From Mycoplasma sp. CAG:776 (GTDB lineage: Bacteria > Bacillota_I > Bacilli_A > RF39 > UBA660): a stretch of 64,000 nt of DNA. A program made the position numbers and the translations under genes. The notes under the pieces were generated by a model that had not been told where the DNA came from, did no database searches, and worked only from the letters and a program-made list of their open reading frames with translations. Positions 52,178 to 61,346 of the stretch are shown here, in pieces. The stretch covers positions 10,189-74,188 of the forward strand of contig FR903053.1 of NCBI GenBank assembly GCA_000438195.1, given 5' to 3'. Numbering within the stretch: the stretch's first letter is position 1; each line of letters opens with the position of its first letter.

Positions 52178-53041
52178 ATGAATACTAAGATAAATGTTAC
52201 ATTATCTGATGATATATGTTTTAAGTATATTTTTAGTAAAGAAGAAATATTAAAAGATTTCTTAAACTCTTTTTTTCAGTTTATAAGAGAAAAGAAAAAA
52301 GTAGTAAAGGTAAGAGCTAGTAGTAATGTACCGATATATGGAGATAAGTATCATTATAAAGTATATTACGGTGATGCGTTAGTGTGGTTAGATACCGGAG
52401 AAGTAGTAGCTGTAGAGATGTATCGAAAGTTTGGGAGTATGGAATATAAGAAGAGTTTAGCTTATATTACAAGATTATATTCGAATCAATATGATAGAGG
52501 AAAGAAATATGATGAAGGAAGAAAAGTAATTGGAATTAATATCATTGAAAATAATTATCAAAGGAACAATGCATTTCTAGTAAATGATTATGGATTTGTT
52601 AATAAGTTTAATTATGGAAAAGTGGGAATTGAAGAGTTAGAGATGTATAATGTAAGGCTTGATTTAGTAAGGGAAAAAGTATATAATGTAGAAGAAGAGA
52701 GATTTATTAAATGGTTAAAACTAATAAGGGGAGGAGAGATAGAAGAGATGAAGAAGATAGCTAATCAAGAAAAAGAGATGGAAGATGCCGTAAGATTTAT
52801 GGAGGAATTTTTAGCAGATGAAGAGATACGAAATGTATATGATAAGATAGTCGATGTAGAAAGAAACGCAAGAGAAGAAGGAGAAGAAAAAGGCTTAAAA
52901 AAAGGTGAAAAGAATGGAATAATAAAAACTGCTAAAAATATGTTAAAGAAAGACTTTTCTTTTGAAGAAATATCTGAGATTACAAATTTAACATTTGATG
53001 AAATTGCAGCTTTAAAAGGAGGAGGTTCTCATATTAATTGA
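52178..53041 (+). CDS. Rpn-family recombination-promoting nuclease (PD-(D/E)XK)
   Basis: The 287-residue protein matches the Rpn/YhgA-like transposase-nuclease family. It starts DDICFKYIFSKEEILKDFLNSFF, and then has the PD-(D/E)XK-like core GDALVWLDTGEVVAVEMYRKFG with its Asp and Glu. A coiled C-terminal tail of the kind typical for this family follows (GEEKGLKKGEKNGIIKTAKNML, ISEITNLTFDEIAAL). The family includes nucleases that promote RecA-independent recombination in E. coli and phase-variable C-terminal tails. It follows one copy of the 23-bp repeat. It is preceded by GGGAGG and ended by a terminator that begins before its TGA stop. Confidence 0.85.
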   Translation: MNTKINVTLSDDICFKYIFSKEEILKDFLNSFFQFIREKKKVVKVRASSNVPIYGDKYHYKVYYGDALVWLDTGEVVAVEMYRKFGSMEYKKSLAYITRLYSNQYDRGKKYDEGRKVIGINIIENNYQRNNAFLVNDYGFVNKFNYGKVGIEELEMYNVRLDLVREKVYNVEEERFIKWLKLIRGGEIEEMKKIANQEKEMEDAVRFMEEFLADEEIRNVYDKIVDVERNAREEGEEKGLKKGEKNGIIKTAKNMLKKDFSFEEISEITNLTFDEIAALKGGGSHIN

Positions 53042-53051
53042 GAACTTTTTT
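53025..53051 (+). terminator. Terminator of the rpn gene
   Basis: GTTCTC (53025-53030) pairs with GAGAAC (53040-53045), followed by six T; it spans the stop codon. Confidence 0.75.
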
Positions 53052-53052
53052 A

Positions 53053-53085
53053 ATAAAAAAACTAAAAACTTTTATGTTTTTAGTT
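53053..53085 (-). terminator. Terminator of tRNA-Asn
   Basis: AACTAAAAAC (53060-53069) pairs with GTTTTTAGTT (53076-53085). On the minus strand a T-rich tract follows. Confidence 0.7.
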
Positions 53086-53098
53086 AAATTCTAAATAA

Positions 53099-53174
53099 TG
53101 GCGCTCGTTGTAGGACTCGAACCTACGACCTAACGGTTAACAGCCGTGCGCTCTACCGACTGAGCTAAACGAGC
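53099..53174 (-). tRNA. tRNA-Asn (anticodon GTT)
   Basis: On the minus strand the acceptor is GCTCGTT with AACGAGC, followed by G73 and an encoded CCA. The anticodon loop CTGTTAA between stem arms ACGG-type bases gives GTT. D-arm (AGCTCAGTCGGTAGAGC) and T-arm (GTAGGTTCGAGTCCTAC) are standard. Confidence 0.97.
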
Positions 53175-53185
53175 AGTACTACTAA

Positions 53186-53214
53186 ATTATAGTAAATATT
53201 ATGCTAAATGTCAA
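53186..53214 (-). promoter_or_regulatory. Promoter of tRNA-Asn
   Basis: On the minus strand, a perfect TTGACA (53214-53209) and perfect TATAAT (53191-53186) have a 17-bp spacer. Confidence 0.85.
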
Positions 53215-53308
53215 CAGTTTTATGTATTTTTTTTTAAGAAAAATTCTAGAATCTACCATTGTAAATTTTTTTAATAAATGATAAGATAATTTAGGAGTAG
53301 TGATTAAG

Positions 53309-55654
53309 ATGGAACCCACAATTATTATAACAACAGAAGAAAATAAAAAAGATATTTTAAGAACTAATAGTAAGAAGCATTTATTTCATAATTTAAAGTT
53401 TTTTACGTTTCAAGATCTTAAACATCAATTATTCTTTGATTATGATGAACAAACTATCTTATTTGTTGTTAGAAAATATCATGTTAGTATTGCTGTTGCT
53501 AAAATCTATCTTGACCATTTATACTTTTTGAAAGATCTAGATTATGATAAAGTACAATTTTTAAATGAGTTAAAAAAAGAATTGGATGATAATCATTTGC
53601 TTATTTATCATGATAATTTTGCTCAAATGTTTCAAGGTAAAAAAGTGATTGTTTATGGTTATCCAGTTCTTTTAAAGGAACAGCAGATGATTTTGGATCA
53701 ATTAAATGTTCCTATTTTTTATCAAAACTCTAATAGTTTTTATACTCCAACTATTTTTGAGGCTTTAAGTTTAGATGATGAAGTAGAATTTGTTATGCAA
53801 GAGATTATGAAATTAATTCAAAAGAAAGTGTCTCTCTCTCATATTAAAATTATTGCTTCTAATGAATATAATCATGTTTTAATGAGATATTTTAATATTT
53901 TTCATTTACCTTTTAATAAGGAAAGTAAGCATTCTTATTATAGTACGATGCTTGCTCAAGAATTTTTGGCTCATTATGATCAATTATCTATTGAAGAAAA
54001 TATTTTGGATTTAAGTGAAAAATATCAAAATGTTAATGAGCTAGTTGATATTATTAATCGTTCTGTTTCTATTTTTTCTAAGGATGAGAGAAAAGATTTT
54101 ATTATTGAAGATTTGAAAAAAATAAAATTAAAAGAAGTGATTTATGATGAGGCTATTTCTATTGTAGATATTCATACTTCTTTTAGTGATGATGATTATG
54201 TTTTTTTGTTGGGATTTAATGTGAATGAATATCCTAAAATTAAAAGAGATATTGATTATTTTTCTGATGAGATTAAAAAAGATTTGGGATTAGATACTAC
54301 GACAGATTATAATAATTATCAAAAAAATATTATTTTAAATCAAATTCATCAAATTAAAAATTTAGTTATTACTTATAAACTTAGAAGCTCAACTGGGGTT
54401 TTTTATCCTTCTATGTTAATTAAAGAATTAGGTGGGGAAGTTTTACCAATTTTTATAGATCAATCTTTTTCCTATTCTAAGCTTTATAGTGAGCTTAAGT
54501 ATGCTCAAGCATTGGATAATTTATATAAATTTAATATTATTAGTAGTGATTTGGCTTTATTTCAAAGTAGTCTTTTAATTCCATATCAACAGTATGATAA
54601 TCAGTTTACTGGTGTTTCTAAAGAGCTGATACAAGATAAATTTGATCATCAATTAGTTTTATCTTATACTAATTTAGAAATGTATCGGGAGTGTGCTTTT
54701 CATTATTATATTAGTAAAGTTTTACATTTAGATATTTTCTTGGAAAGCTTTAAAACAATTCTGGGAAGTATTATGCATCATATTTTAGAACTGGGATTAG
54801 TGAAAGATATTGATATTGCTGTAGAAATGATGAAATTTGTAAAAGAAAAAGAATATGTTTTAAATGCTAAAGAAATGTTTTATTTAGAAGAATTTAGTAA
54901 AGAGTTATCTTTGGTTTTAGAAATTATTCGTAAACAACAAAAACACTCCGAATTAGATCATTATTTATTCGAACAAGAATTCTATGTTTATAAAGATGTG
55001 GAAGATATGAATATTACTTTTAAGGGAAATATTGATAAAGTTATGTATAAAGAAGTATCTGGTCATGAGGTTTTGGCTGTAGTAGACTATAAAACGGGTA
55101 ATACCAATATTACTTTAAAAGATTTAGATTATGGGCTTCATATTCAGTTACCAATTTATTTATATCTTCTTAAAAAGTCTGATCGGTTTCATGATGCTTT
55201 GATTGCAGGATTCTATATTCAAAAAGTATTAGTAAAAAAAGAAGCGATAGAGTTAAATAAAAGTATACAAGAATTATTGGAAAATCGTTTGCGTTTACAA
55301 GGGTTTACAAATGCTAGAGAAGATTTAATGGAATTAATTGATGATGAGTATCAGGATAGTAAAATTATTCAAAATTTGAAATTTAAAAAAGATGGAACAA
55401 TTAGTTCAACTTCAAAAGTTTTATCAAACAAAGAAATGGATGAAGTAATTGATCAAGTGGATTTAATTATTGATGATACAATTCATTCTATTTTAAAGGG
55501 AGAATTTTCAATTAATCCTAAAGTAATTAATGGTAAGAATGTTGCTTGTACTTATTGTAAATTTAAAGATTTATGTTTTAGAAAGAAGAAAGACGAAGTA
55601 GTGTTAGGAGGTGATAGCGATGAAGTGGACGAAGGAACAGTTGCTTGCAATTAA
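53309..55654 (+). CDS. addB: AddB/RexB, helicase-nuclease subunit
   Basis: The 781-residue protein is much shorter than Bacillus AddB (about 1,160). The N-terminal helicase-like part is degenerate and lacks a Walker A. The C-terminal RecB-type nuclease domain is complete, with LGSIMHHILE, the Asp/Lys of VVDYKTGN, and a 4Fe-4S set (Cys in YRECAFHYY plus CTYCKFKDLC). With AddA it resects double-strand breaks. The ATG at 53309 after TTAGGAG is preferred to a GTG at 53300. It overlaps addA by 35 bp. The reduced size resembles the RexB-type forms of other small Bacilli. Confidence 0.88.
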   Translation: MEPTIIITTEENKKDILRTNSKKHLFHNLKFFTFQDLKHQLFFDYDEQTILFVVRKYHVSIAVAKIYLDHLYFLKDLDYDKVQFLNELKKELDDNHLLIYHDNFAQMFQGKKVIVYGYPVLLKEQQMILDQLNVPIFYQNSNSFYTPTIFEALSLDDEVEFVMQEIMKLIQKKVSLSHIKIIASNEYNHVLMRYFNIFHLPFNKESKHSYYSTMLAQEFLAHYDQLSIEENILDLSEKYQNVNELVDIINRSVSIFSKDERKDFIIEDLKKIKLKEVIYDEAISIVDIHTSFSDDDYVFLLGFNVNEYPKIKRDIDYFSDEIKKDLGLDTTTDYNNYQKNIILNQIHQIKNLVITYKLRSSTGVFYPSMLIKELGGEVLPIFIDQSFSYSKLYSELKYAQALDNLYKFNIISSDLALFQSSLLIPYQQYDNQFTGVSKELIQDKFDHQLVLSYTNLEMYRECAFHYYISKVLHLDIFLESFKTILGSIMHHILELGLVKDIDIAVEMMKFVKEKEYVLNAKEMFYLEEFSKELSLVLEIIRKQQKHSELDHYLFEQEFYVYKDVEDMNITFKGNIDKVMYKEVSGHEVLAVVDYKTGNTNITLKDLDYGLHIQLPIYLYLLKKSDRFHDALIAGFYIQKVLVKKEAIELNKSIQELLENRLRLQGFTNAREDLMELIDDEYQDSKIIQNLKFKKDGTISSTSKVLSNKEMDEVIDQVDLIIDDTIHSILKGEFSINPKVINGKNVACTYCKFKDLCFRKKKDEVVLGGDSDEVDEGTVACN

Positions 55655-58600
55655 TGAGGAAGGGACTAATTTAATTGTTTCGGCGGGAGCTGGTTCAGGA
55701 AAAACAGCAGTTTTATCTGAAAGAGTACTTAGAAAAGTAAAAGAGGGAATAGATATTCGACAAATTCTTATTTTAACTTTTACAAATGAAGCTGCTGGAG
55801 AAATGAAGGAAAGAATTAGAAAGAAATTAGAAAAAGAGCAATTAGTAGAACAACTTTCATATCTTGATGCAGCTTATATTACAACTTTTGATGCTTATGC
55901 GCTTAGTTTAGTAAAGAAATATCATTATCTTTTTAATTTGAGTTCTAATATTTCGATTTTAGATTCTTCTATTATTAATTTAGAGAAGAAAAGAATATTA
56001 GATGAAATCATTATGGAATTATATGAAGAAAAAGATGTTAATTATTTGAAGTTAGTTCGTGATTTTACAGAACGTGATGATGATATGATCCGCAAATATA
56101 TTTTAGATATTAGTAATGCTTTAGATTTACGTTATGATAAAACGGAATATTTAAATACTTATATAGAAAAATATTATTCTCTAGATTATGTTGACAAAAT
56201 TTTTGATGAATATTTTCAATATTTAAAAAATTTAACGTTATTAATTGAAGATGATTTTTATCTTTTAGAAAGCTTTTTAACAGAGAAAAATTATCAAAGT
56301 TGTTATGATGCTTTAACGCCTATTTTTAAGCCAAGAAGTTATAAAGACTTATATCAATGTCATGTTTCATTGCCTACTTTTAGAGGGTTAGATTTAGATG
56401 GGAAAGAAATTAAAGAAGATTTAAAAAGATTAGTGAAAGAACTTAATGAACTTACTGTTTATAGTGAAGAAGAGCTAAAAAAGCAAATATTAAGTACGAA
56501 AGAGTATGTATTAGCAATTATTGATATTATATTAAAGCTAGACCAAAGAATACAAACTTACAAGAGAGAAAAAAATGCTTTTGAATTTGTTGATATTTCT
56601 AAAATGGCCATTTCTATTATGAAAGATCATCCGACTATTCGAGATGAAATCAAATATTCTTATCAAGAAATTATGATTGATGAATATCAAGATACAAATG
56701 ATTTACAGGAGATGTTTATTTCGGAGATTGAAAATAACAATGTTTATATGGTTGGTGATATTAAGCAGTCAATTTACCGTTTTCGAAATGCTAATCCTAA
56801 TATATTTAGAGAAAAATATGATTTTTATAAAAGACATGTTCATGGAGAAAAGATTGATTTATTAGAAAATTTTCGTTCTCGCAAGGAAGTTTTACATAAT
56901 ATAAATGAAATATTTAATCTTATTATGGTTCCTGAATTAGGGGGGGTTGATTATCAGGATCATCATGCTATGATTTATGGTAATTTGGCTTATATTGAAA
57001 AGGGAAGTAACAATCAAAATCATAATTTGGAAATTTTAAAATATTCTTTAGATGATAAAAAGTTTACTAATGCGGAGGTAGAAGCTTTTACGATTGCTCA
57101 GGATATTCAAAATAAGATAAAAGAACATTATTTGGTTTATGATTTTGATTTGGGAGCTAATAGAGATATCCAATATCAGGATTTTTGTATTATTTTAGAT
57201 CGTGGAAAAGAAATGGTTCGATATAAGAAAATATTTGAAATGTTTAATATTCCTATGGAAATTTATCAAGATAGTAATTTGACGGATAAAGAAGATATGT
57301 TAATTATTAAAAATATTATAGGCCTTGTATTAGCCATAAAAAGGCAAGTATTTGATCAAAATATGCGTTATCATTTTGTAAGCATTGCTAGAAGTTATAT
57401 TGGAAATATGAAGGATGAAGAAATATTTCAATGCTTAGAAAATAATACTTTTTATCAGACTGATATTTATAAGATTGCTCAAGAAATAGCGAAAGATCTT
57501 GATTTTATGACTCCTGGTATTTTATTGCAAGAAATTATTAATCATTATCAATTTTATCAGAAATTAATTTTAGTTGGTAATGTTAAAGAAGCGATGATTC
57601 GTTTCGATTATCTATTTAATCTAGCTAATTCGATGGAAACACTTGGATTTACTATTTTAGATTTAGAGGAATATTTTGAACAAATGATTTCCTCAGGAAT
57701 GGAAATGCGTTATAAAGAAGGTAAAAGTTCTAGTAATTGTGTTAAAATTATGAATATTCATAAATCTAAAGGATTAGAATTTCCAATATGTTATTTTGCT
57801 GGTTTTAAAGAAACTTTTAATTTAAGAGATTTACAGGGTAGATTTATGTATGATCCGACTTATGGGATTTTAACACCCTTTTATCAAGATGGAATTGGAA
57901 CTTTATTCACTAAAGTATTAATTAAAAATAAATATTTAGAAGAAGAAATTGCCGAAAAAATTAGACTTTTTTATGTTGCTTTAACTAGAGCTAAAGAAAA
58001 AATGATTATGGTAGTTCCAGAATTTAAAAAAGAAGGTATAGTAAAAAATAAAATTGATTATTTAGCGGGAATTAAGTATCGTTCTTTTTATGATTTTATA
58101 GCTTCTATTTCATTTAATTTGAAAGATTATGTAAAAGTAGTAGATTTGAATCATTTGCATTTATCGAAAGATTATGAATTTACGGTAAGTAAAAATATAC
58201 CAAATATAAGTAGTGATAAAACTATTCATTTTGAAGAAGTGAAGATTGATACGCATATCGTTCTACAAAATCATGCTTCTAAAACAATTCTAAAATTGAT
58301 TACTAAAGAGGAAGCTAAAACATTATCTTATGGAACAAAAATTCATGAAATGTTAGAGTTAACAGATTTTAAACATGTAAAAAATCCAAATATTTATGTA
58401 AAAAATTTATTAGATACTTTTGATTTTCAATCGGCTACAATTTATCAAGAATTAGAGTTTTTCTTTACAAAAGATGATAAAGAATATCATGGAATTATGG
58501 ATTTGATGTTGGAATATGATGATGAGATTAAAATTATTGATTATAAACTTAAAAATATTGATGATGATGCTTATATTAAACAGTTAAATGTTTATTATGA

Positions 58601-58694
58601 GTATATGAGTAGTGTTAGTGATAAAAAAATATCTTTATATTTGTATTCAATTATGGAACATAAAGTAAAAGAAGTGGAGGTTATCAATTTGTGA
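55620..58694 (+). CDS. addA: AddA/RexA, ATP-dependent helicase-nuclease subunit
   Basis: The 1024-residue UvrD-like superfamily I helicase has a C-terminal nuclease. Motif I is SAGAGSGKTAVLSERV, motif Ia TFTNEAAGEMKERI, motif II IDEYQDTN, motif III GDIKQSIYRFR, motif V NIHKSKGLEFP and motif VI RLFYVALTRAKE. The C-terminal nuclease has GTKIHEMLE and the IIDYKLKN Asp/Lys. It unwinds and degrades ends until a Chi-like site is met. GGAGGTGA is 7-8 bp upstream of the ATG at 55620. It forms a pair with addB, in the order addB-addA as usual. Confidence 0.96.
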   Translation: MKWTKEQLLAINEEGTNLIVSAGAGSGKTAVLSERVLRKVKEGIDIRQILILTFTNEAAGEMKERIRKKLEKEQLVEQLSYLDAAYITTFDAYALSLVKKYHYLFNLSSNISILDSSIINLEKKRILDEIIMELYEEKDVNYLKLVRDFTERDDDMIRKYILDISNALDLRYDKTEYLNTYIEKYYSLDYVDKIFDEYFQYLKNLTLLIEDDFYLLESFLTEKNYQSCYDALTPIFKPRSYKDLYQCHVSLPTFRGLDLDGKEIKEDLKRLVKELNELTVYSEEELKKQILSTKEYVLAIIDIILKLDQRIQTYKREKNAFEFVDISKMAISIMKDHPTIRDEIKYSYQEIMIDEYQDTNDLQEMFISEIENNNVYMVGDIKQSIYRFRNANPNIFREKYDFYKRHVHGEKIDLLENFRSRKEVLHNINEIFNLIMVPELGGVDYQDHHAMIYGNLAYIEKGSNNQNHNLEILKYSLDDKKFTNAEVEAFTIAQDIQNKIKEHYLVYDFDLGANRDIQYQDFCIILDRGKEMVRYKKIFEMFNIPMEIYQDSNLTDKEDMLIIKNIIGLVLAIKRQVFDQNMRYHFVSIARSYIGNMKDEEIFQCLENNTFYQTDIYKIAQEIAKDLDFMTPGILLQEIINHYQFYQKLILVGNVKEAMIRFDYLFNLANSMETLGFTILDLEEYFEQMISSGMEMRYKEGKSSSNCVKIMNIHKSKGLEFPICYFAGFKETFNLRDLQGRFMYDPTYGILTPFYQDGIGTLFTKVLIKNKYLEEEIAEKIRLFYVALTRAKEKMIMVVPEFKKEGIVKNKIDYLAGIKYRSFYDFIASISFNLKDYVKVVDLNHLHLSKDYEFTVSKNIPNISSDKTIHFEEVKIDTHIVLQNHASKTILKLITKEEAKTLSYGTKIHEMLELTDFKHVKNPNIYVKNLLDTFDFQSATIYQELEFFFTKDDKEYHGIMDLMLEYDDEIKIIDYKLKNIDDDAYIKQLNVYYEYMSSVSDKKISLYLYSIMEHKVKEVEVINL

Positions 58695-58756
58695 GAATTG
58701 ATAATGAATTTTTTACTAATCTCTTACGTTTATTGACATTTTATTTGTGAAGATTA

Positions 58757-58785
58757 TTGAGTTAAAAAGGAATGTATGATAATAT
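58757..58785 (+). promoter_or_regulatory. Promoter of lemA
   Basis: TTGAGT at 58757-58762 and TAATAT at 58780-58785 are 17 bp apart. Confidence 0.45.
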
Positions 58786-58807
58786 ATTTATATAAGGAGG
58801 ATTTAAT

Positions 58808-59359
58808 ATGTGGATTGCTATTGTAATTATTGTCATTGTTGTTTTGATTTTAATTTGGGCTGTTTTAACTTATAATTCTTTAGTTGATTTTAGAAATAGA
58901 GTTAAAGATGCTTGGAGTCAAATTGATGTTCAATTAAAAAGAAGATTTGATTTAATTCCTAATTTGGTAGAAACAGTTAAAGGTTATACAAAACATGAAA
59001 GTGAAACTTTAGAGGAAGTAATTAAAGCTCGCAATACTTATCTATCAGCTTCTTTACCAGAAGATCAATTAAAAGCTGATGGAGAACTTACGAATGCCAT
59101 TAATAAATTATTTGCTCTATCTGAAAGTTATCCAGATTTGAAAGCTAATCAAAATTTTCAAGATTTACAGCAAGAATTACAACAAACAGAAGATAAGATT
59201 GCGATGTCTAGACAGTTTTATAATGATATTGTAATGCAATATAATAATAAGATTGAGATGGTACCATCTAACATTATTGCGGGATTATTTAAATTTAAGC
59301 AAGAAAAATTCTTTGAGGCAAATGAGACTGAAAAAGAAAATGTTAAAGTACAATTTTAA
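58808..59359 (+). CDS. lemA: LemA family protein
   Basis: The 183-residue protein has one N-terminal membrane helix (about 3-25). The LemA four-helix domain follows with YNSLVDFRNRVKDAWSQIDVQLKRRFDLIPNLVETVKGY and FNDIVMQYNN (as RQFYNDIVMQYNNKIE), which are the two conserved family blocks. It has an N-out topology with the domain in the cytosol or outside, according to the homolog. It is routinely found beside TPM or DUF2207 proteins, as here, where the DUF2207 gene follows after a terminator-like hairpin. The exact role is unknown. Confidence 0.95.
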   Translation: MWIAIVIIVIVVLILIWAVLTYNSLVDFRNRVKDAWSQIDVQLKRRFDLIPNLVETVKGYTKHESETLEEVIKARNTYLSASLPEDQLKADGELTNAINKLFALSESYPDLKANQNFQDLQQELQQTEDKIAMSRQFYNDIVMQYNNKIEMVPSNIIAGLFKFKQEKFFEANETEKENVKVQF

Positions 59360-59385
59360 GGTTACCAATTGGTATACCTTTTTTT
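59358..59385 (+). terminator. Terminator/attenuator between lemA and the DUF2207 gene
   Basis: AAGGT...ACCTT enclosing the palindrome ACCAATTGGT forms a stem, followed by seven T. The next gene begins only 12 bp later, so it may be partly read through. Confidence 0.65.
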
Positions 59386-59397
59386 GAAAGGATTTTT

Positions 59398-61314
59398 ATG
59401 ATGAAAAAAGTTTTTTTGGGTTTATTTTTATTTCTATTTCTACCAACATTAGTTAATGCTGCTCAGGTAAAAGTTACAGATTATTTGGTGGATGCTTATA
59501 TTTTAGATAATGGGGATGTAGAAGTTCATGAATTAATTGTAGCAGATGGTACCTTTAATTATTTTGAAAGAGATTTATTGTATGCAAATAGTGCCTTACA
59601 AGAAGGAGATAATTTTTTTAATAACGCTATTTATAATGCGACTAATATAAAAGATGTTACAATAAAGGCTAAAGAAGTAGATGATGTTTCTTTTGATACT
59701 TTTTTAGATTCAGATTTTATTAATTTTGCTTTAGTTGATTCTGCTAGTAATGGAGATGTAAATAAGTACACATCTAGTTATTTAACTAATGGATATCGTT
59801 ATCGAATGTATTATTATACAAATAATCGTAAAGTTGCTTTTTATATTTCGTATACGATTGAAGATGCTATTGTGTTACATGAAGATGTTGCGGAACTTTA
59901 TTGGACTTTTGTTCCTAGTGGATTTGAAGAAGATTTGCACAATGTTTTAGTGAAGGTTCATTTGCCTCAGGAAGATAACAGTGATTTATTTCGCTTTTGG
60001 GCTCATGGTAATTTAGATGGAAATATTTCTAAGATTGATAATGGGAGCGTTTATGCCGAAATATCTCAAGTATTAACAGGAGAGTCAGTAGATATTCGTC
60101 TTACTTTTGATCAGTCTTTAGTGTCTTCTAGTTTAATTAATAAGCGTAGTTATAAAACGGCTTTAGATAGTATTATTGGGGTTGAAACTGAAAGAGCTGA
60201 TGTTGCTAATGAACTAAGAGACAGTCTTAAAAACAAATGGAATATAGCTGTTATTTCTACTTGGTTTTTAATTGCTGCTATTATTGGGTTAGGAATTTAT
60301 GTTTATTTAAAATATGGTAAGAGTCCTAAATCTAGTTATTATTCAAAATATAATCGGGAGTTTATTGATGATTATAATGTTGAGGTTATTGATTATTTAA
60401 TGAAAAGGCAAATAACATCAAATGCTTTATCGGCTTCTATTATGAATCTTATTTATAAGAAAAATATCAGTGCTAAAGAAATCGTGAGTGATAAAAAGAA
60501 GAAGAAAGATTATGAATTTACTTTAGAGAATACTGAACATTTAGTAGGGAGTGAAAAACTTTTAGTAGGTTTTTTATTTGATACTGTTGGCAAAGGAAAT
60601 GTAAATGAAAAGAAACAGAAAGTTTTTACGACAAAAGATTTAAAAGATTATGCTAGTGGTACTAAAACATGCAGTAAATTTATTAAAAGTTATACAGCTT
60701 GGAAAAATAGTGTCATTGAAGAAGGGAAAAAAGAAGAGTTTTTTGAGACTTCTAATAAACCTAAGTATATTGGTCTTGTTTTACTTATTTTAGGAATACT
60801 TTTATGTGTTTTTGTTACTTATAATGGTATTGATTATATTCCAGCTTATGTTGCTATAGTTTTGGCTATTATTTTCTTTTTCATTACTATTGCTATTTAT
60901 AAAAAAACACAAAAGGGAAGTGAACATTATGCAAGATGGAATGCTTTTAAAAACTTTTTGGATGATTTTGGCTCTTTTGAATTAAAAGAATTACCAGAAA
61001 TTATCTTATGGGAAAGATATTTAGTTTATGCGACTATTTTTGGTTTAGCAGATAAAGTAGAAAAGAGTATGAATGTTTATATTAGTGAAATGAATATTGA
61101 TGCTACTAGTGATTATTATCCAATGTTTTTCTATATTAATCTTGGTCCTACGATTCATTCTAGTGTAAATAATGCCATTAATAGTGCTTATCAAAGACAA
61201 TCAGCTAATTATGCTAATTCTCATTCTAGTTATTCTAGTGGTGGTGGTTTTGGTGGAGGATTTTCTAGTGGCGGAGGATTTGGAGGCGGAGGCGGCGGAG
61301 GCCGTTTCGGTTAA
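59398..61314 (+). CDS. DUF2207 membrane protein with Gly-rich C-terminus
   Basis: The 638-residue protein has a signal peptide (KVFLGLFLFLFLPTLVNA) and an extracellular DUF2207 beta domain (about 20-270; YFERDLLYAN, ELYWTFVPSGFEEDLHNVLVKVHLP). A membrane helix (about 282-303), a cytosolic winged-helix-like region, two more helices (about 455-500) and a cytosolic stretch follow. The C-terminal tail is made of Gly/Ser/Phe repeats ending in GGGGGGGRFG. This is the usual LemA partner in Bacillota. The Gly-rich tail suggests low-complexity self-association. The start follows GAAAGGA. Confidence 0.92.
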   Translation: MMKKVFLGLFLFLFLPTLVNAAQVKVTDYLVDAYILDNGDVEVHELIVADGTFNYFERDLLYANSALQEGDNFFNNAIYNATNIKDVTIKAKEVDDVSFDTFLDSDFINFALVDSASNGDVNKYTSSYLTNGYRYRMYYYTNNRKVAFYISYTIEDAIVLHEDVAELYWTFVPSGFEEDLHNVLVKVHLPQEDNSDLFRFWAHGNLDGNISKIDNGSVYAEISQVLTGESVDIRLTFDQSLVSSSLINKRSYKTALDSIIGVETERADVANELRDSLKNKWNIAVISTWFLIAAIIGLGIYVYLKYGKSPKSSYYSKYNREFIDDYNVEVIDYLMKRQITSNALSASIMNLIYKKNISAKEIVSDKKKKKDYEFTLENTEHLVGSEKLLVGFLFDTVGKGNVNEKKQKVFTTKDLKDYASGTKTCSKFIKSYTAWKNSVIEEGKKEEFFETSNKPKYIGLVLLILGILLCVFVTYNGIDYIPAYVAIVLAIIFFFITIAIYKKTQKGSEHYARWNAFKNFLDDFGSFELKELPEIILWERYLVYATIFGLADKVEKSMNVYISEMNIDATSDYYPMFFYINLGPTIHSSVNNAINSAYQRQSANYANSHSSYSSGGGFGGGFSSGGGFGGGGGGGRFG

Positions 61315-61346
61315 AAAAATACTAAGTTTCTTGCTTAGTATTTTTT
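61314..61346. terminator. Bidirectional terminator
   Basis: AAAAAATACTAAG and CTTAGTATTTTTT form a perfect stem, with T-runs on both strands. It serves the DUF2207 gene and the convergent transglutaminase-like gene. Confidence 0.85.
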
